From Brevipalpus yothersi (lineage: Eukaryota > Arthropoda > Arachnida > Trombidiformes > Tenuipalpidae), in NCBI GenBank assembly GCA_003956705.1, contig QZCP01000019.1:147458-211457 (forward strand): a stretch of 64,000 bases of DNA. Direction: 5' to 3'. Below, piece by piece: positions 13,113-25,742 of the stretch; position 1 is the first letter of the stretch, and each line of letters starts with the position of its first letter. The translations under genes were made by a program, and so were the position numbers. The notes under the pieces are model-generated. The model searched no databases. It was not told the DNA's origin and was given only the letters and a program-made list of their open reading frames with translations.

Positions 13113-14409
13113 CGAAGAAAGAGAGAGCGAAAAAAAGAGAAAGAAAGATTTCCCACCAGAATGAAGAAAAGAACGAGAGAAGAACATGAGCCAAATTCAA
13201 TAACCGATTTCGTCCCACTAGAAAAATAATTATCAATTACAATTATACTTTATCTCACAATCACACATCCAAATCTACACACACAAACACATGAGAGCTG
13301 AATTGTTTTTCAAAACCTCTACTACTTTTCAATACCAAAAAGCATGCAAAATTTTTGACCGAATTAATAATATTATATTTGCCATTCCTCTCTTTGTGAT
13401 GGCCAGTTGATACATAATTTTTATCTTGATAATTTTTCGAGTCACATTGAAGAAGATTGGACATGGCAGATGGTCATGAAGAGTGGTTGATAAAGAAATT
13501 TTTTGAGCTTGATACAATGTTCTCGTTACTGTTGTTACTGGGATCCATTTTGTTGCCTCAAATGATGATCATGTTCATCGATCATCATGCTGAGCTCTTT
13601 GAGGACTGATTGGGCATAGATTATCTTCATGTAACAGTTATGCTATAACATAAATAAGCATAACTCTTGAAACAAGTGAAATCAAGGGAAGGATAGATGA
13701 AAGTCATCGCTCTGACTCTCAGATGGTGATGATGAACACGAAAACTTGTCAGGACAAAGATGAGATATCGAACTGTGAAACATTTGCTCCTAATTATATC
13801 GGCAGATAGGGCATGAATGGATAGGAATGGAAAGGGAAGAGAGAGAGAGAGAGAAAGAGACAAAACTCAGCCATCCATCATTGAGAAAACTAAGTGAGAT
13901 GAAGATAGATTAAGAAAGCTGGAGAAGATAAAGTTGAAAGCATGAACGAACATCGAGGCAACCAAATGAGTCTTAAAAGATCATAAGAGAAAGGAAAATC
14001 GAAGCTCAAATCCTGTATCTTGTTTCACTTGAAAAATGTTAGCACAATATCTCACTTAAGAAAGTGGTAAAAGAAGAAGGTTTCGAAGTTTTCCGATAAA
14101 ACAGACAGACTGGCAAAGGGATTGGAATTTTTAAATTTTTCGATTTTTATTTTGTTTTTTTTTGCTTGAAATTATTAAAACAGAAGGACGCTGAGACTGT
14201 AGAGAGGAAAAATACTAAAGTTTATGGGAGATTTGAGGAGCGGGAATCGTGGAAGGGGGTATTGCGGATGAAATGGTGAACCTGAACTAGAGGTGAGAGC
14301 AATCGGACTATTGCAATAAAATAGACAGTTCAAAAAGAATCGGGAGAGAGGCAAGGTTAAAGGGTTTTACTCCGAGGAGGGGATCGAGCTTTGTGAACTT
14401 CCATCGGCT
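13113..14409. other. Convergent spacer between secreted-protein gene and PABP
   Basis: This holds the 3' UTRs of two genes that converge. A minus-strand AATAAA at 14151-14146, about 260 bases past the PABP stop, is a candidate poly(A) signal for PABP. I see no coding exon. A short GA run lies at about 13839-13853. Confidence 0.5.
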
Positions 14410-17400
14410 TTATTCGCTCTTGATAGCATGGGCAGCCTCTTTGGCTTGATGGGCCTGAAGAACAGCAACAGCTTCCTCAACTCGAGCTCTGAGTGATTCT
14501 TGATGCTCAAGCATGTGAAGAATCTCAGAGTTGTCGATATCAAGAAGCATACCTGTGATCTTACCAGCCAAGTCAGGGAATAGATTGTGAATAGCTGGAT
14601 ACAGTCGTTCGCCAAGCATCTGCTTCTGAGTCTGGTGGTCGGCACTTGCCAACATGGAAGCAGTAAGAGGCTCTTGGCCTTGCACATGGAGAGCTTGAGT
14701 GGTGTCAGGAGCAGCCGGTGCTTGACCATGCCCAGCAACATTATTTTGGGCAACCATTTGAGCGGTAGGCGGATTACGAATTTGTTGATTGTATTTGAAG
14801 CCTCCTGCAATATGACCTGACTGGCCGCTAGGTGCACGAACGTTGGCATTTGGAGCGCCACGTGGACCACGTGGGCCAACGCTTGGTGGTACTCCTTGCG
14901 CGCCCATAGCTCTCGGTCCGGCCCCTCCAGTGGCTTGAACTGAGCCTGCTCTAGGTCCCTGACCTTGTGGCATTGGTCCTCGAGGACCTCGAACTTGATA
15001 TCCGCCGGATGGTGGTGGTCCTCGTGGCATCATGGTGGATCCGGACCAACGATTGTTCCGAGATTGATTTGCTCCTTGTGGAACAGGCCCGCCTTGTGGT
15101 TGATAGTAATTTCCCCGTTGTTGTAGTTGAGGCATAGCTGGAATAAAGTATGCACCTCCTGGACCACCTTGGTGACCACCTTGAGGCCCTAGTGAATGAG
15201 AAAATAACAAACAAATTAATGACTGTTTTTCAACGAAATTAATAGGGGGTATGTAGGTGAGGTCAGAAGCCCCAATAATTCAAATCCAGTAGGTCTTAGG
15301 GATAATTGATCAGTAGAACACTGAACAGTACCCTTGCCTAAGCTGGTCATAGAATGGATTAATGGCATTCTCATCATAAAATTTTTCAATCGAAGTTTTC
15401 GAAGATGCCAGTATTAATGCGAAGTTTGATTACATACCTCCACCAGACATAGCTCCAAGAGCAGCCATTGGATTGTACATGGAGGCGGCCAAATTGGTGT
15501 GATGGTGATGGGTATGGTGCGGATGTGGATGAGCCGGAGTAGCAGCAGCTGTATTTTGAATAGGCATTCGGATACCTTAAAAAAGAAACAATTGAGATTA
15601 GATACATGAAGAGTAGATGTTTACTAAAAATGTTTACCTCCTCCAACTCTTTGCATGTGTTGAGTGAGCAAATGCATTTTTCTTTCATCTTTTCGTTGAG
15701 CCAGAGCTACGTAGAGAGGCTTTGTGCCCACAATTCGATTATTCATTTCGGTGACTGCCTTTGTGGCCTCTTCTGGAGCCGAGAAACAGACGAAGCCAAA
15801 GCCTTTACTTCTGGCATTGGTATCAGTCATTACCTTTGCACTTGTTATGGTACCAAATGGAGCGAATTCTTTGCGGAGGCGTTCATCATCGATAGTGTCA
15901 TCAAGATTTTTGACATAAAGATTGACGCCTTGGTACCGATTTGCTTTTTCCATTCGCATTTGCTCATGTTTACGTTTGAGTTCTGCTTGACGCTCGGCTT
16001 TCTTTTGTGCTCTACCAACGTAAACGGTTTTTCCATTAATTTCTTTATTATTTAGCTCTTTGACAGCCTCTTCAGCTTGCTCTGGCTCTTCAAAGCTGAC
16101 GAAACCAAAACCTCTTGGCTTGCCATTGTCATCAGTCATGACCTTACAGGATACGACAGTTCCGTAGGGATCGAACATCTCTTTCAATTTCTCATCAGAG
16201 TCAATTTCATCACTGAAATTTTTGACATAAACATTGGTGAATCTTTTGGCCTTTTCACCCAATACCTTCTCACGTTCCTTTCTAGGAACAAATCGGCCAA
16301 CGAAGACTTTTTTTCCGTTGAGAAGCATAGAGTTCACTTTAGCGATAGCATTGAGGGCTGATTCTTCGTTTTCAAAGTGGACAAAACCATAGCCTTTAGA
16401 GTTTCCCTCTTCGTCCACAGCGACCTTACATGATAGAATGTTACCGAAAGTCGAGAAAGTGTCGTACATAATCTTGTTGTCAATTGACTTGTCCAAGTTC
16501 TTGATGAAGATATTACCCACGCCAGACTTACGTAGCGATGGATCTCGCTGGGACCACATAATTCTGATGGGCTTCCCATTGATCACATCGAAATTCATAG
16601 TATCCAAAGCACGTTCCGCTAAAATTCATGGTGAAGGATATATGACAGGCAAAGGAATAAATAGAAAGATGGATAGATGGATGGATAGAGAGGAGGAGAG
16701 ATTCCAAATCGAGCAAGAGAGGAGGTGGCAGTGTATATGAGTAAGGGAGACGGGAAAGATGAAAAAAAAAGAGAGAGAGAGAGAGAGAGAGGGGGGAGGG
16801 ACAGTGAAAAAAGTGAAAATTGGAAGAGAAAGCAGAAAGATAAGTTAAAATTTGTGATTCAGAGCGCCATTTTATTCGTGAACATCGCTAACACACACAA
16901 CACCTTCATCGTTGTGTCGTCGTGGTGGTCGCCTGTCGCAGTTGAGCACCTTTCTTTATATTTGTCTCTCTCTCTCTTTCATTCTTTCTTTACCTTCCAA
17001 ATAAAAGTGGGTCAAATCAGAATGGCAAATGATCAGCTTGGTGAGCACATCAGCAAGTTGTCAGTGGGTTCACTCAGGTAATCCTGAGTCTGACACTGAT
17101 GTGACTCACTCAGTCAAATGTTGCCAAAATCATCATCTTAGCCACTTGGAAAGTTAAAATGGAAGGGGGGAGGTTTCGGTTTACACACATGAATAATGAA
17201 TACAGAGAGTTAAGGTTAACTTGATAGAAGCTCTCTCTCATATACCACATGTACAGGGAAAGAGAAAGAAAGATGGATGAAAGAGAGAGAAAGAGAGAGA
17301 AGAGCAGCCATTACATGCGGTATGAGTAAGCCGCCATCAAGCAAGTCTCGCGCTTTTTGTATGCGTCTACACATTGAGAGTTGTTGTTGGAATAAGCAAC

Positions 17401-17751
17401 CGAAATGAGCGATGATTTTCATCACCAATCAAATCAAAATACTGCCAGGCTGACACACAACCACACATATACATACAGCACAACTTGATAGGATGTGTGT
17501 TGATGTTATTGATGAAGAAACGAATTGATATAAAAGAGAATCAAATGAGACTCACCATCAGGAGGTTGTTGAAAATTAACGTAAGCATATCCGAGTGACC
17601 TTCTCGTGATCATGTCTCGACAGACACGAATGGAGAGTACAGGTCCAGCGGTGGAGAATTTCTCGAACAATTGAGCTTCTGTCACCTCAGGAGCAAGGTC
17701 ACCGACATATAGTGAGGCCATGGGGTAGCTGGGTCCAGTTGGATTATTCAT
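14410..17751 (-). CDS. pAbp: Cytoplasmic poly(A)-binding protein (PABPC)
   Basis: PABP coats mRNA poly(A) tails in the cytoplasm and links them to eIF4G, helping translation and controlling decay. Exons (minus) are 17751-17556, 16618-15638, 15575-15438 and 15188-14410; all joins are GT-AG and in frame, giving 697 residues. The start SYPMASLYVGDL is the family N-terminus. Four RRM domains follow, at about residues 12-90, 100-175, 192-270 and 295-370, with RNP motifs such as KGYGFVHF, RGFGFVSF and KGFGFVCF. The linker is Gly/Pro/Gln-rich, and the small third exon adds a His-rich patch. The C-terminal MLLE domain carries QEPLTASMLA and KITGMLL and binds PAM2 peptides. Length is slightly above the usual ~630-650 because of the linker. 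An upstream in-frame GTG at 17814 is not a credible start. The gene is divergent from GPN3. Confidence 0.97.
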
Positions 17752-18511
17752 GTTGATATTACTTGATGTGTTGTTGTTGTGTTGTGTATTTTTTTTAACA
17801 AAGGTTTTTTTCACTTATCTTTTACGCTTTTTTTTGGGATTTTTTTTTGTTATATTTTTATGAAGAAATTTTCACTGATCAATGATGGCGGCTTTTGTGG
17901 GTTTACTTTTCACTCACACACACTTTTTCGCCAATCAAACACAGCGAAAACAATATTGAATTGATCCAGGAGAACAGGTAAGGATTCAGTAAGAGAGAGA
18001 GATAGATAGTTAGAGAGGCGGGGAAGGAATAGATAGAAGAGAAGAGAGAGATAAAGGTATGGAGTAGAGATGTTTACTTATCCTAATCAATTTTTATATA
18101 GAAATTAATTAATTATATATACTTTTTTTTATATATTTTTTAGATTTTTAAAGGTATTATATATCTCGACTCCTGAAAATTTTGGGTTCCTGATGCGGAA
18201 GCTGAACATGAAGCACTTCCTTTCCTTACTTATATACGTTCTGAACAGCGACATTTTCTTTTTCTACTCAAAAAAGTCACTCCATCTAGTGTGCATTTTG
18301 TCATGTATTAGTTCATTTTTAAAATTCGAAAAAATTTTTGTTTGAAAACAAAGTAACATGTTTTTACTATTTTCGATTTAATTTTCAGACACATTTGATA
18401 TTATGTTCATTTGATTACGTTTCTCTTCAAAATTCAGAATAGAAACTCTAGAAAGACAGTGTCAATCAAGACATCATCAATTGGTCAGTGTTTGTGTGAT
18501 AAGTTTACACG
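17752..18511. promoter_or_regulatory. Shared upstream region of PABP and GPN3
   Basis: The two start codons point away from each other across about 760 bp, so both promoters and 5' UTRs must fit here. The PABP-proximal end carries the oligo(A) leader element annotated separately. The middle (about 18080-18145) is a very AT-rich tract. I cannot place a defined core promoter. Confidence 0.5.
17789..17848 (-). promoter_or_regulatory. A-rich tracts in the PABP leader
   Basis: On the coding strand there are four oligo(A) runs upstream of the PABP start codon: A9 (17848-17840), A8 (17835-17828), A7 (17811-17805) and A8 (17796-17789). A CAACAACAAC-type unstructured stretch follows before the ATG. 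Vertebrate PABPC1 mRNA carries a comparable A-rich leader that PABP itself binds to repress its own translation. A similar role here is inferred from the pattern and its position. Confidence 0.6.
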
Positions 18512-19398
18512 ATGCGATTTGGTCAACTCGTATTGGGTCCCGCCGGTTGCGGTAAATCATCGTATTGTTCGGCAATGGTTAAGCATTGTGAAACGGTTGG
18601 CCGTAAAGCTCATGTGATTAATTTGGATCCAGCAGCGGAACACTTTGATTATGAGCCGATTGTTGATATACGAGAGCTGATTGATTTTAATGAAGCTATG
18701 GAAGATGATGATCTGAAATATGGACCAAATGGTGCGCTTGTGTATTGTATGGAACAGTTTTTGGAAAATCTTGATTGGTTACAGGATAAAATTGAAGAAG
18801 GCAGTGAAGACTATATACTTTTCGATGTTCCCGGTCAAATTGAACTGTTCACACATTTCAATGTGATGGCAAGATTGGCACACTTTCTCACCAACAATCT
18901 CGACTTTAGATTGTGTGGAGTTTTCCTATTGGACTCACAATTCATCACAGATACTGCCAAATTTCTTTCTGGTTCATTTGTATCACTATCAACAATGGTC
19001 AATATGGAAATACCTTTTCTAAATCTTCTTAGTAAAACTGATTTATTAACAGATCAACAGCGCAAAGATGTTGAAGCATTTTTCGAGTTCACAGGTCCTG
19101 AAATTTTAGAGTCTGATGAATTTCTTAACAGCGAATGGGCTAAAAAGTACCGCCAATTGAGTCAAGCTATTGCATCACTGGTAAGGAATCGAAATTCTCA
19201 ATCTATCCAAAAAATTTGAGCGCTCATTTTTCTCATCTATTATTTCAGCTGGATGAATACAGTCTCGTCAAGTTTCTACCTTTCAACATTGTCGACGAAG
19301 ATCTCATGAACGATGCTTTAATTTTAATTGATGATGTGATCCAATGGGCTGAGGAACAAGACGTAAAGACCCATGATTTAGATGGCAATGGTGACTGA
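18512..19398 (+). CDS. GPN3: GPN-loop GTPase 3
   Basis: GPN3 is a small GTPase that acts with GPN1 in cytoplasmic assembly and nuclear import of RNA polymerase II. Exon 1 is 18512-19180 and exon 2 is 19249-19398, with GTAAGG/TTTCAG ends and phase 0, giving 272 residues. The P-loop is GPAGCGKSS at residues 9-17, the family-defining Gly-Pro-Asn loop is residues 71-73, DVPGQIEL is the switch/G3 motif, and SKTDLL stands in for the G4 motif. The C-terminal part (YSLVKFLPFN) follows the GPN3 pattern, and the length matches the family (about 280). If the intron is not removed, translation reads to a stop at 19217-19219 after thirteen extra residues. GPN2 is the nearest alternative, but MRFGQLVLGPAGCGKS and EDDDLKYGPNG fit GPN3 better. 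Confidence 0.93.
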
Positions 19399-19491
19399 AA
19401 TGATACACCTTGAGCCCTATAGATATTAACTTCAATGTATATACTGAGCCTTTGCATCGAGGATCACTCTAAGAATGGTCAACATCCTAAC

Positions 19492-19497
19492 AATAAA
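19492..19497 (+). terminator. Poly(A) signal of GPN3
   Basis: AATAAA about 94 bases after the GPN3 stop codon. Confidence 0.6.
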
Positions 19498-19683
19498 AAT
19501 TTTCCACAATTGTTATGAAACCAGAGACCCTTCACTAATTTTTCTCATGTAAGAATGGTCTCACTGGATATGTGAATTGTATCCATGAGTTTTAATCAAT
19601 TGTTGTCGTGACAAAAGTTCGATTCCGATATATATTCTGCAAGAAAATCTGAAGTGCTACTCTTTGCACCACCCCACAGCCTG

Positions 19684-20472
19684 ATGCCCAGGAAAAAACG
19701 TGGATCCAGCAAACGTGGATCTAAACGTGGATCTCGAAGAAGATCTCGTGGCAAAGGTAGAGGAGCCAGTGCAAGACCACCACAACCACCAAGCTCCTCA
19801 TCAGGCGCTAGTGATGAAGTCCCTTCTGGTGGGTTGGTGGGACAAATGCCCATGGGAGCGATAGCAATGCCGCCAGGACAGGACAGAAGATCACCAAGAA
19901 GATCACGAACTCCCAGTCCAGCAGGAGCAGTAGGAGGAATACCACCAGGAGTCCCTGTCGATGAGTCTAGTTATGTGGGTCAATATTCTCCAAATTTTTC
20001 GCCCAGAGCACAGGATACACCTCCAGGAGGATTCTCTCCACCAAGAATGGATATGTCCAATCCACAATCTCCCATCTCACAACCAAGTACTCCTGGATCA
20101 TTAGGAGGACCAGGTTTTCAACCTATTCTCTCTCCAACTCCTCCCACGCCTGGACTCAGGCCTCCACCTGTGCCCGGGAATACTCCAGTTAGTTCTGAGG
20201 GGACTTCAGGATTCCAATCTGGTTATCCGGGTATGTCGAAACAAAGTATGGAATCCGGATCCCCTTCTCGTTCTCGTGCATCTCGTCGTGCTCGTTCTGC
20301 TGGACCCAGTCCAGCTTCGCGGTCATCAGGTCGACGTACAAGAAGTGCAAGTCCTCGTGGCCCAGCGCCAGCTGAAATGAGTCCTCTTCACAATCGAACA
20401 CCGAGAGGAAGATCGCGAAGAGGAAGAGGTGGGCCCAGAAGATTGGATTTTGATGCCAGTCAAGGAGAATAA
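19684..20472 (+). CDS. Arg/Ser/Pro/Gly-rich basic protein, hypothetical
   Basis: This is an open frame of 262 residues from the first ATG (the frame itself is open from 19654). I do not recognise it. The N-terminus is very basic (MPRKKRGSSKRGSKRGSRRR). The middle is Pro/Ser/Gly-rich with several SP/TP sites. The C-terminal quarter has RS and RG clusters (SPSRSRASRRARS, GRRTRSASPRGP, RGRSRRGRGG) and ends in RRLDFDASQGE. Such composition suits a nucleic-acid-binding, phosphorylated or disordered nuclear protein, but that is inference. No folded domain is visible. The long uninterrupted frame, its consistent amino-acid bias and an AATAAA 55 bases after the stop argue that it is real. A splice acceptor (CCCCACAG, ending 19679) sits just before the ATG, so an upstream exon is possible. 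It ends tail to tail with the adenylate cyclase, with only 60 bp between the stop codons. Confidence 0.55.
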   Translation: MPRKKRGSSKRGSKRGSRRRSRGKGRGASARPPQPPSSSSGASDEVPSGGLVGQMPMGAIAMPPGQDRRSPRRSRTPSPAGAVGGIPPGVPVDESSYVGQYSPNFSPRAQDTPPGGFSPPRMDMSNPQSPISQPSTPGSLGGPGFQPILSPTPPTPGLRPPPVPGNTPVSSEGTSGFQSGYPGMSKQSMESGSPSRSRASRRARSAGPSPASRSSGRRTRSASPRGPAPAEMSPLHNRTPRGRSRRGRGGPRRLDFDASQGE

Positions 20473-20526
20473 TCAGTGTATACAGATACAATCATTTGAG
20501 AGAAAAAATTTGATTTAATCATGATA

Positions 20527-20532
20527 AATAAA
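20527..20532 (+). terminator. Poly(A) signal of the Arg/Ser-rich ORF
   Basis: AATAAA 55 bases after the plus-strand stop. It abuts the stop codon of the convergent adenylate cyclase, so the two transcripts probably overlap. Confidence 0.5.
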
Positions 20533-23500
20533 TTAACAAATTAGATAATAAGTCATTAGTTTGCCTTTGCCTTTAACAGAAACAAGACCTCTCTGTTCAA
20601 AAGTGAATCCAAAATCTTCCAAAATTTTAGCTGTCTCTTGAACGACCTGGAAGTACAAGAAAGAATGAGAAAAAATGAATAATTAATAAATGATAGTGGA
20701 CACAATTGTTTGAAAAATTAAACATCCACAATATTTTCTATCTTTACCTGTATACAACCAGCTTTACCAGTACTTTCCATTCTGCTTGCAACATTAACAG
20801 TGTTTCCCCACATATCAAAATGAGGTTTTCTAGCACCAATCACCCCAGCAGTGGCAGGTCCCTGATTTATACCTACAAAAGTGGCCCAAAATATTATGGC
20901 CAAGTTCATAATACAATTAGTTCAGTTACTCCATAAGATATCAACCATTACTCACCCATTCTCAAAACAAAATTATTAAAGCTTTCTCGATTGATATTGT
21001 TTAAAGTCTCTTTGAGCGCCAATGCAAAATCGGTTAATCGTGCAAGATGTGACCACACTTTTTCATCATCTTGCAATTCATCGTTGAGCCCGGAGGCAGC
21101 CATATAAGTTGCACCGATAGTTTTGATCTTGATGATATCTTTAAATCGTGGTTGATCAAGTAGAGCATCATAATCAGATATGACTTCATTCAAGAATCGT
21201 AGACATTCTAATCCTTGATTGTTTACTGATTCTTCAGTATAAAAATCAGAAAAATTTGGCATCGCAGCAAATAGAACTCCTACCGCCTCATAACTTTTAC
21301 TGTACAATTCTTCATCTCTTTTACGACGACCAAGAAAATGAATGGCTACGTGAGGAGGTAAAATATTATATACCAAAGCTTCATTTTTTTGTCGTATATC
21401 TCGAACTTTTTCCTTTTGTTCCTCTACTTCTCGTTGCCATAGGAAAAGTCGTCGAGTCATCGAGTCGATATTACGATTTATGAAATACAATGCAATAGCA
21501 AATATAAATATTTCAATGGATAGAATGACCTCATGTCCATACTGATATTCATATGATGTGTACAATAATTGATCAAAAGATTGAAAATCTCTCGATAAAT
21601 GTAGTATATTGAAGAAAAATTGGATGCAAACGATTATGAATATGAATGATTCCTTGAAGTGATGAGATATTCGCTGTAATGCGGTGATGGCTAGCATTCC
21701 CATGATCGAAAAATATACTAGATAATGTGGAACACATTTTGGATCGATCTCAGAAAGTAATGAAGGTGATAAAGATGATGATGAAAAAACGCGTGATAAC
21801 AATGCTGGTGCAATGTAATCTCTTTGGCTTGAATTATTTTTTACATGGCGAATACCAAGACAATCGGCCTGCAACTAAAGAGGGAGAAAGAGGAGAAAAA
21901 AATGTCATAAATTACCTATTAGTACATCAAGAATATGCAAAAACATCCACCAATGAGTTTTCATTCATAGGCGAATATGAAACTGAAAGGACATTGTTGT
22001 AGAAAAAATTGTTTCTCCTGACACTGATTGTTGGGAATTCACATGCATATTGAGATTCTCAATCATTCAGTGAAATCATCGATAATCTTAGATTTGTGTT
22101 ATTTTGAAAATATTTTAACGGTGAAAGTGTCACATTTCAAATTTTTCTTTGATGGGTAATGATCAATCAGCCAATCCCGAAGCCCCAAAGACGGGTGGTG
22201 CTTCAAGTGACGATTGGAGTGTTGACAGAATTCCCGGTGAAGAAATCGGTGGTGGTGGTGGTGGTGCCAGTGGTGGATCAGATGGTGGTGGCTGGGATTC
22301 CCTTCCCGAAGCTTCACCTTCTGCAGGAAGTCTTGGAGCTGGGGCGGCCACCGGAAATGCAAACACTGCAGACCCTCCACAATGGAAAGAATATACAGCT
22401 GATCCATGGGCTGAAGATGGTGCATCAGCCAATGGATCCCCAGGTGCTCAAACACCACCTCCAGCTTCGTGAGGATTTTAGTGATTTAATTTTGTAATAT
22501 TTCACCAACAATAAAAATGTTATTTTCCACCACCACAATTATTCGCATGATTGATTGGGATTTGAAACCGATACAACATGGAAACACACACATTTTTGCA
22601 TGAAGGCTGATTTTGAAATGAACCAAAATTTTGAATAATATTAATTAACTTACATTGGCTATTATGTGAGCAGTTATCCATATAATGATCATTGATGAGG
22701 CGCATACCAAGCGGATCCAAGTTTTCTCTTGTACTGCACGAGATATGGTTAACAATAGTTTGGGTGCAGATCGTTTCATTATTGTGGACATACATATGGC
22801 ACATGAGAGCCATAGTATTAAGCAGGATACCAGATAGGTCATATAAGTGGCAAGACTAACGGAGCCGACAAAACCGTACGCTAAGAATGCGCATAAAAGG
22901 GTTAAAGGCATTGAGACCATTGATATTGGACCAGTGATCTCACGGAAATTTCGAAATTGATGTTCGTAAACAGAATTTCGAAAAGTAAGGCTGATAGGAA
23001 AACTGTGATCAGATAAATTGTGAGCATTATCTCGATTCAATAGTTCATCACGAAGACGTCGATTATATTCTTGCACATTTTTTATTTCTCCACCAGATCC
23101 GATAATACTTTCTCGCTGATTTTCTTCATCACCACTGGTATTCACTTCACCACCATTTGGCTGAAGAGCATCCAAAGTACCCTCAGGATACTGGGGAAAG
23201 AAAGAGAGGAAAAAAAGTAATCATTAATGATGGAGGATCAATCTGTGGAATACTTTGAAGCTGATCTGGGTTGTTTTGATCGATTTATCCTAGAGGATTC
23301 TTAGAAAAAAATGAGTTGACTGTAAAAACACTATTTTAGATGGAAAATTTGAGGAGCACTTTGTTTTCTTCAAACTTAATGAGGAATCAAGATATTGACC
23401 TCCCCAAAAAATCCTAATCGATTTCTTAATCTGATGACTTGAAGAGATGGATCGAAATCAAAAATGTTCTATTTTGAATCCTTACAAGAATTTGATTAGA

Positions 23501-24646
23501 CAGGTATCCATTTGAAACTATCTACTGGTCATTTGCCGTAAGTTTTGAGATGTTCTGATGAGAAGGAATTCTCTAAGAGGTACTTTGAATTTTTCAAATC
23601 AGCGTTTTTGAACTTGTTCATCCTTGAAAATTGAACTCATACACATAAGCTCTGATCATGGATCAATTCTTCTAATGTATGTTCCACATTTGATGAAACC
23701 AAGAGTATTCTATGGAGAATTCGTCTAGAATTTCCTTTCTTTTAGTTGATCATAGTTGATTCTTTCATGAGTTTCAATGATCAATGAGCTTATCAGCTTT
23801 AAGAGTGGGTATATATAGAAGTAAGCTCAGACTTCCTTAATTCCCAATAGGAGGGTCCTCATTAGTTGGAAAAATGAAATTATCGAAATTATCATGAAAC
23901 CATTCCAAGAGAATTCTGTATTTGATGAGAGATGTGCCAGAAAGGTTCTCAGGAAATTAGCTGATAATATCCACAGACTCAGAAAAAGAAAAGCAAACAT
24001 TACTGTTAGAATGTATATTTTTTATCATCACTAGACTGTTCAATAAACTTTTCAGAGATTGATTTAGTGGTTTTTTCCCTATTCAGTTATCACTCATCGG
24101 GGTTTATTGAATTTGATGATGAAAAAAAACGACACACAGTATCATTTGATGACTATTCGGATGTTTATGCTTCATCATTTGCTAGAGGCCACTTAATGTC
24201 AAATTTTGGTTAAATACAGAGAGAGAAAGTAAGAAAATGGGCACTTTTGTTCGATGAATTACATTCGCTTTCTTTGTTTTTCTCATGTCTGGATAAGACA
24301 ATTGGGAAGCAAATTAAGATCGACGCCTAAAGAATGGTATAGCAATTCATAGGATTTATGCTCGATAGTGAGACCAAATGTGATCAGAAATAGAAGCATA
24401 AAAGAAAAAGGAAAATGCAAGCAAAGACAATCCATTTAATCTCATCTTATTACAGTCAATCATCCACCAGGTCCTGGGAGATGAGCAAGTTTGCACGATA
24501 CTTTCTCTCATCTTTTTCTTCTTCCTGAGCAAAGAGGGGCGAGAAAGAGAGAAGATGCTGGCCAATTCGATCGCCATCAACTAGATGATCATTCACAACG
24601 AAATACATTAGTCAGCACCGAAATGACTTGAAGAAGGAAAAGTGAT

Positions 24647-24701
<55 letters not shown>

Positions 24702-25644
24702 TAAGAAGCAAATATTCGAGGAGGTAAACATCAGAAAAGTGAGAAAATATCTTACACACACATCTCTGATCGACAAGGAAAAGTTTTGTCAGACTCAGCA
24801 TCATTCGTCCATGGAAGATTAGATTTTTCTTACTAAGCGTATCAACAGGAAGATATATACAAGGTGAAAAATGGAAGTAGTAGAAAGAGCTCTGACCAAC
24901 AAATGGAATAATAATGTCACCGGGATGTATTAAATTCAATCACGAAAGAAAGGAGAGAGGATGGAGGGAGGTAGGAGGGATAAATGGAATGGAAGATAAA
25001 ATTGAAGGCAAGATAGAGAAAAAAAATGTCCAAGAGTGTGAAACGTGATGATGGATGGGAAGGCTCATGGTTCCACAGGGATCGATCCAAAGCATGGAGA
25101 AACATGCTCAAGAGAAAAATATGATTAGGTAGAGGTTTCTGTTCTTGGCTTTACGCTTAACATTTATGCATCACAAGAAATCTCTCTCAGTATATGTGAA
25201 ATTTCACTACAATTTTAGCATCAGGCAAAGAGAAAGAAAGAAAGAGAGAGAGAGAGAAAGTGAAATGCTCTGTGTATATTTGATGAGAAGTAAATTTTTT
25301 AAACTTCTCTAAGCTTAAGATAGAGGAAAGCTAACTAAATTCGTGTGAAGGTTGTTGGATAGAGCTTTCACACTTCACACACGTTCTACCTGAATTCTCA
25401 ATTCTATGGACACTTTTGGCAGTGAAGCAAGCCGCAATTTGTTCATTCATGGAATGAAGCCAGTCAAGACGAATGTGAGAGTGAACATATATATCATGAA
25501 AATATTTGGAATGCTGGAAAATTTAAATCGATGAACTTTTCTCAGGATTTCTTACATGTGTGTGCGAGTTGTGTATATGTGTGTGTATGAGGTGATAGCC
25601 ATAAATAAATTTTTCGACTTCGAAAGTATTCAGAGCACACACAC

Positions 25645-25742
<98 letters not shown>

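Noticed and set aside
14367..14879. 170-codon minus-strand frame near the PABP 3' end
   Set aside because: It overlaps the PABP last exon in another frame; the PABP frame carries the recognisable MLLE domain.
20189..20491. 100-codon minus-strand frame opposite the Arg/Ser-rich ORF
   Set aside because: It is shorter than the opposing frame, starts downstream of the Ac3 stop and shows no link to Ac3.
22099..22458. His-rich minus-strand frame opposite the nested ORF
   Set aside because: It is the complement of the Gly/Pro-rich coding strand; the plus frame has the poly(A) signal and a better start.
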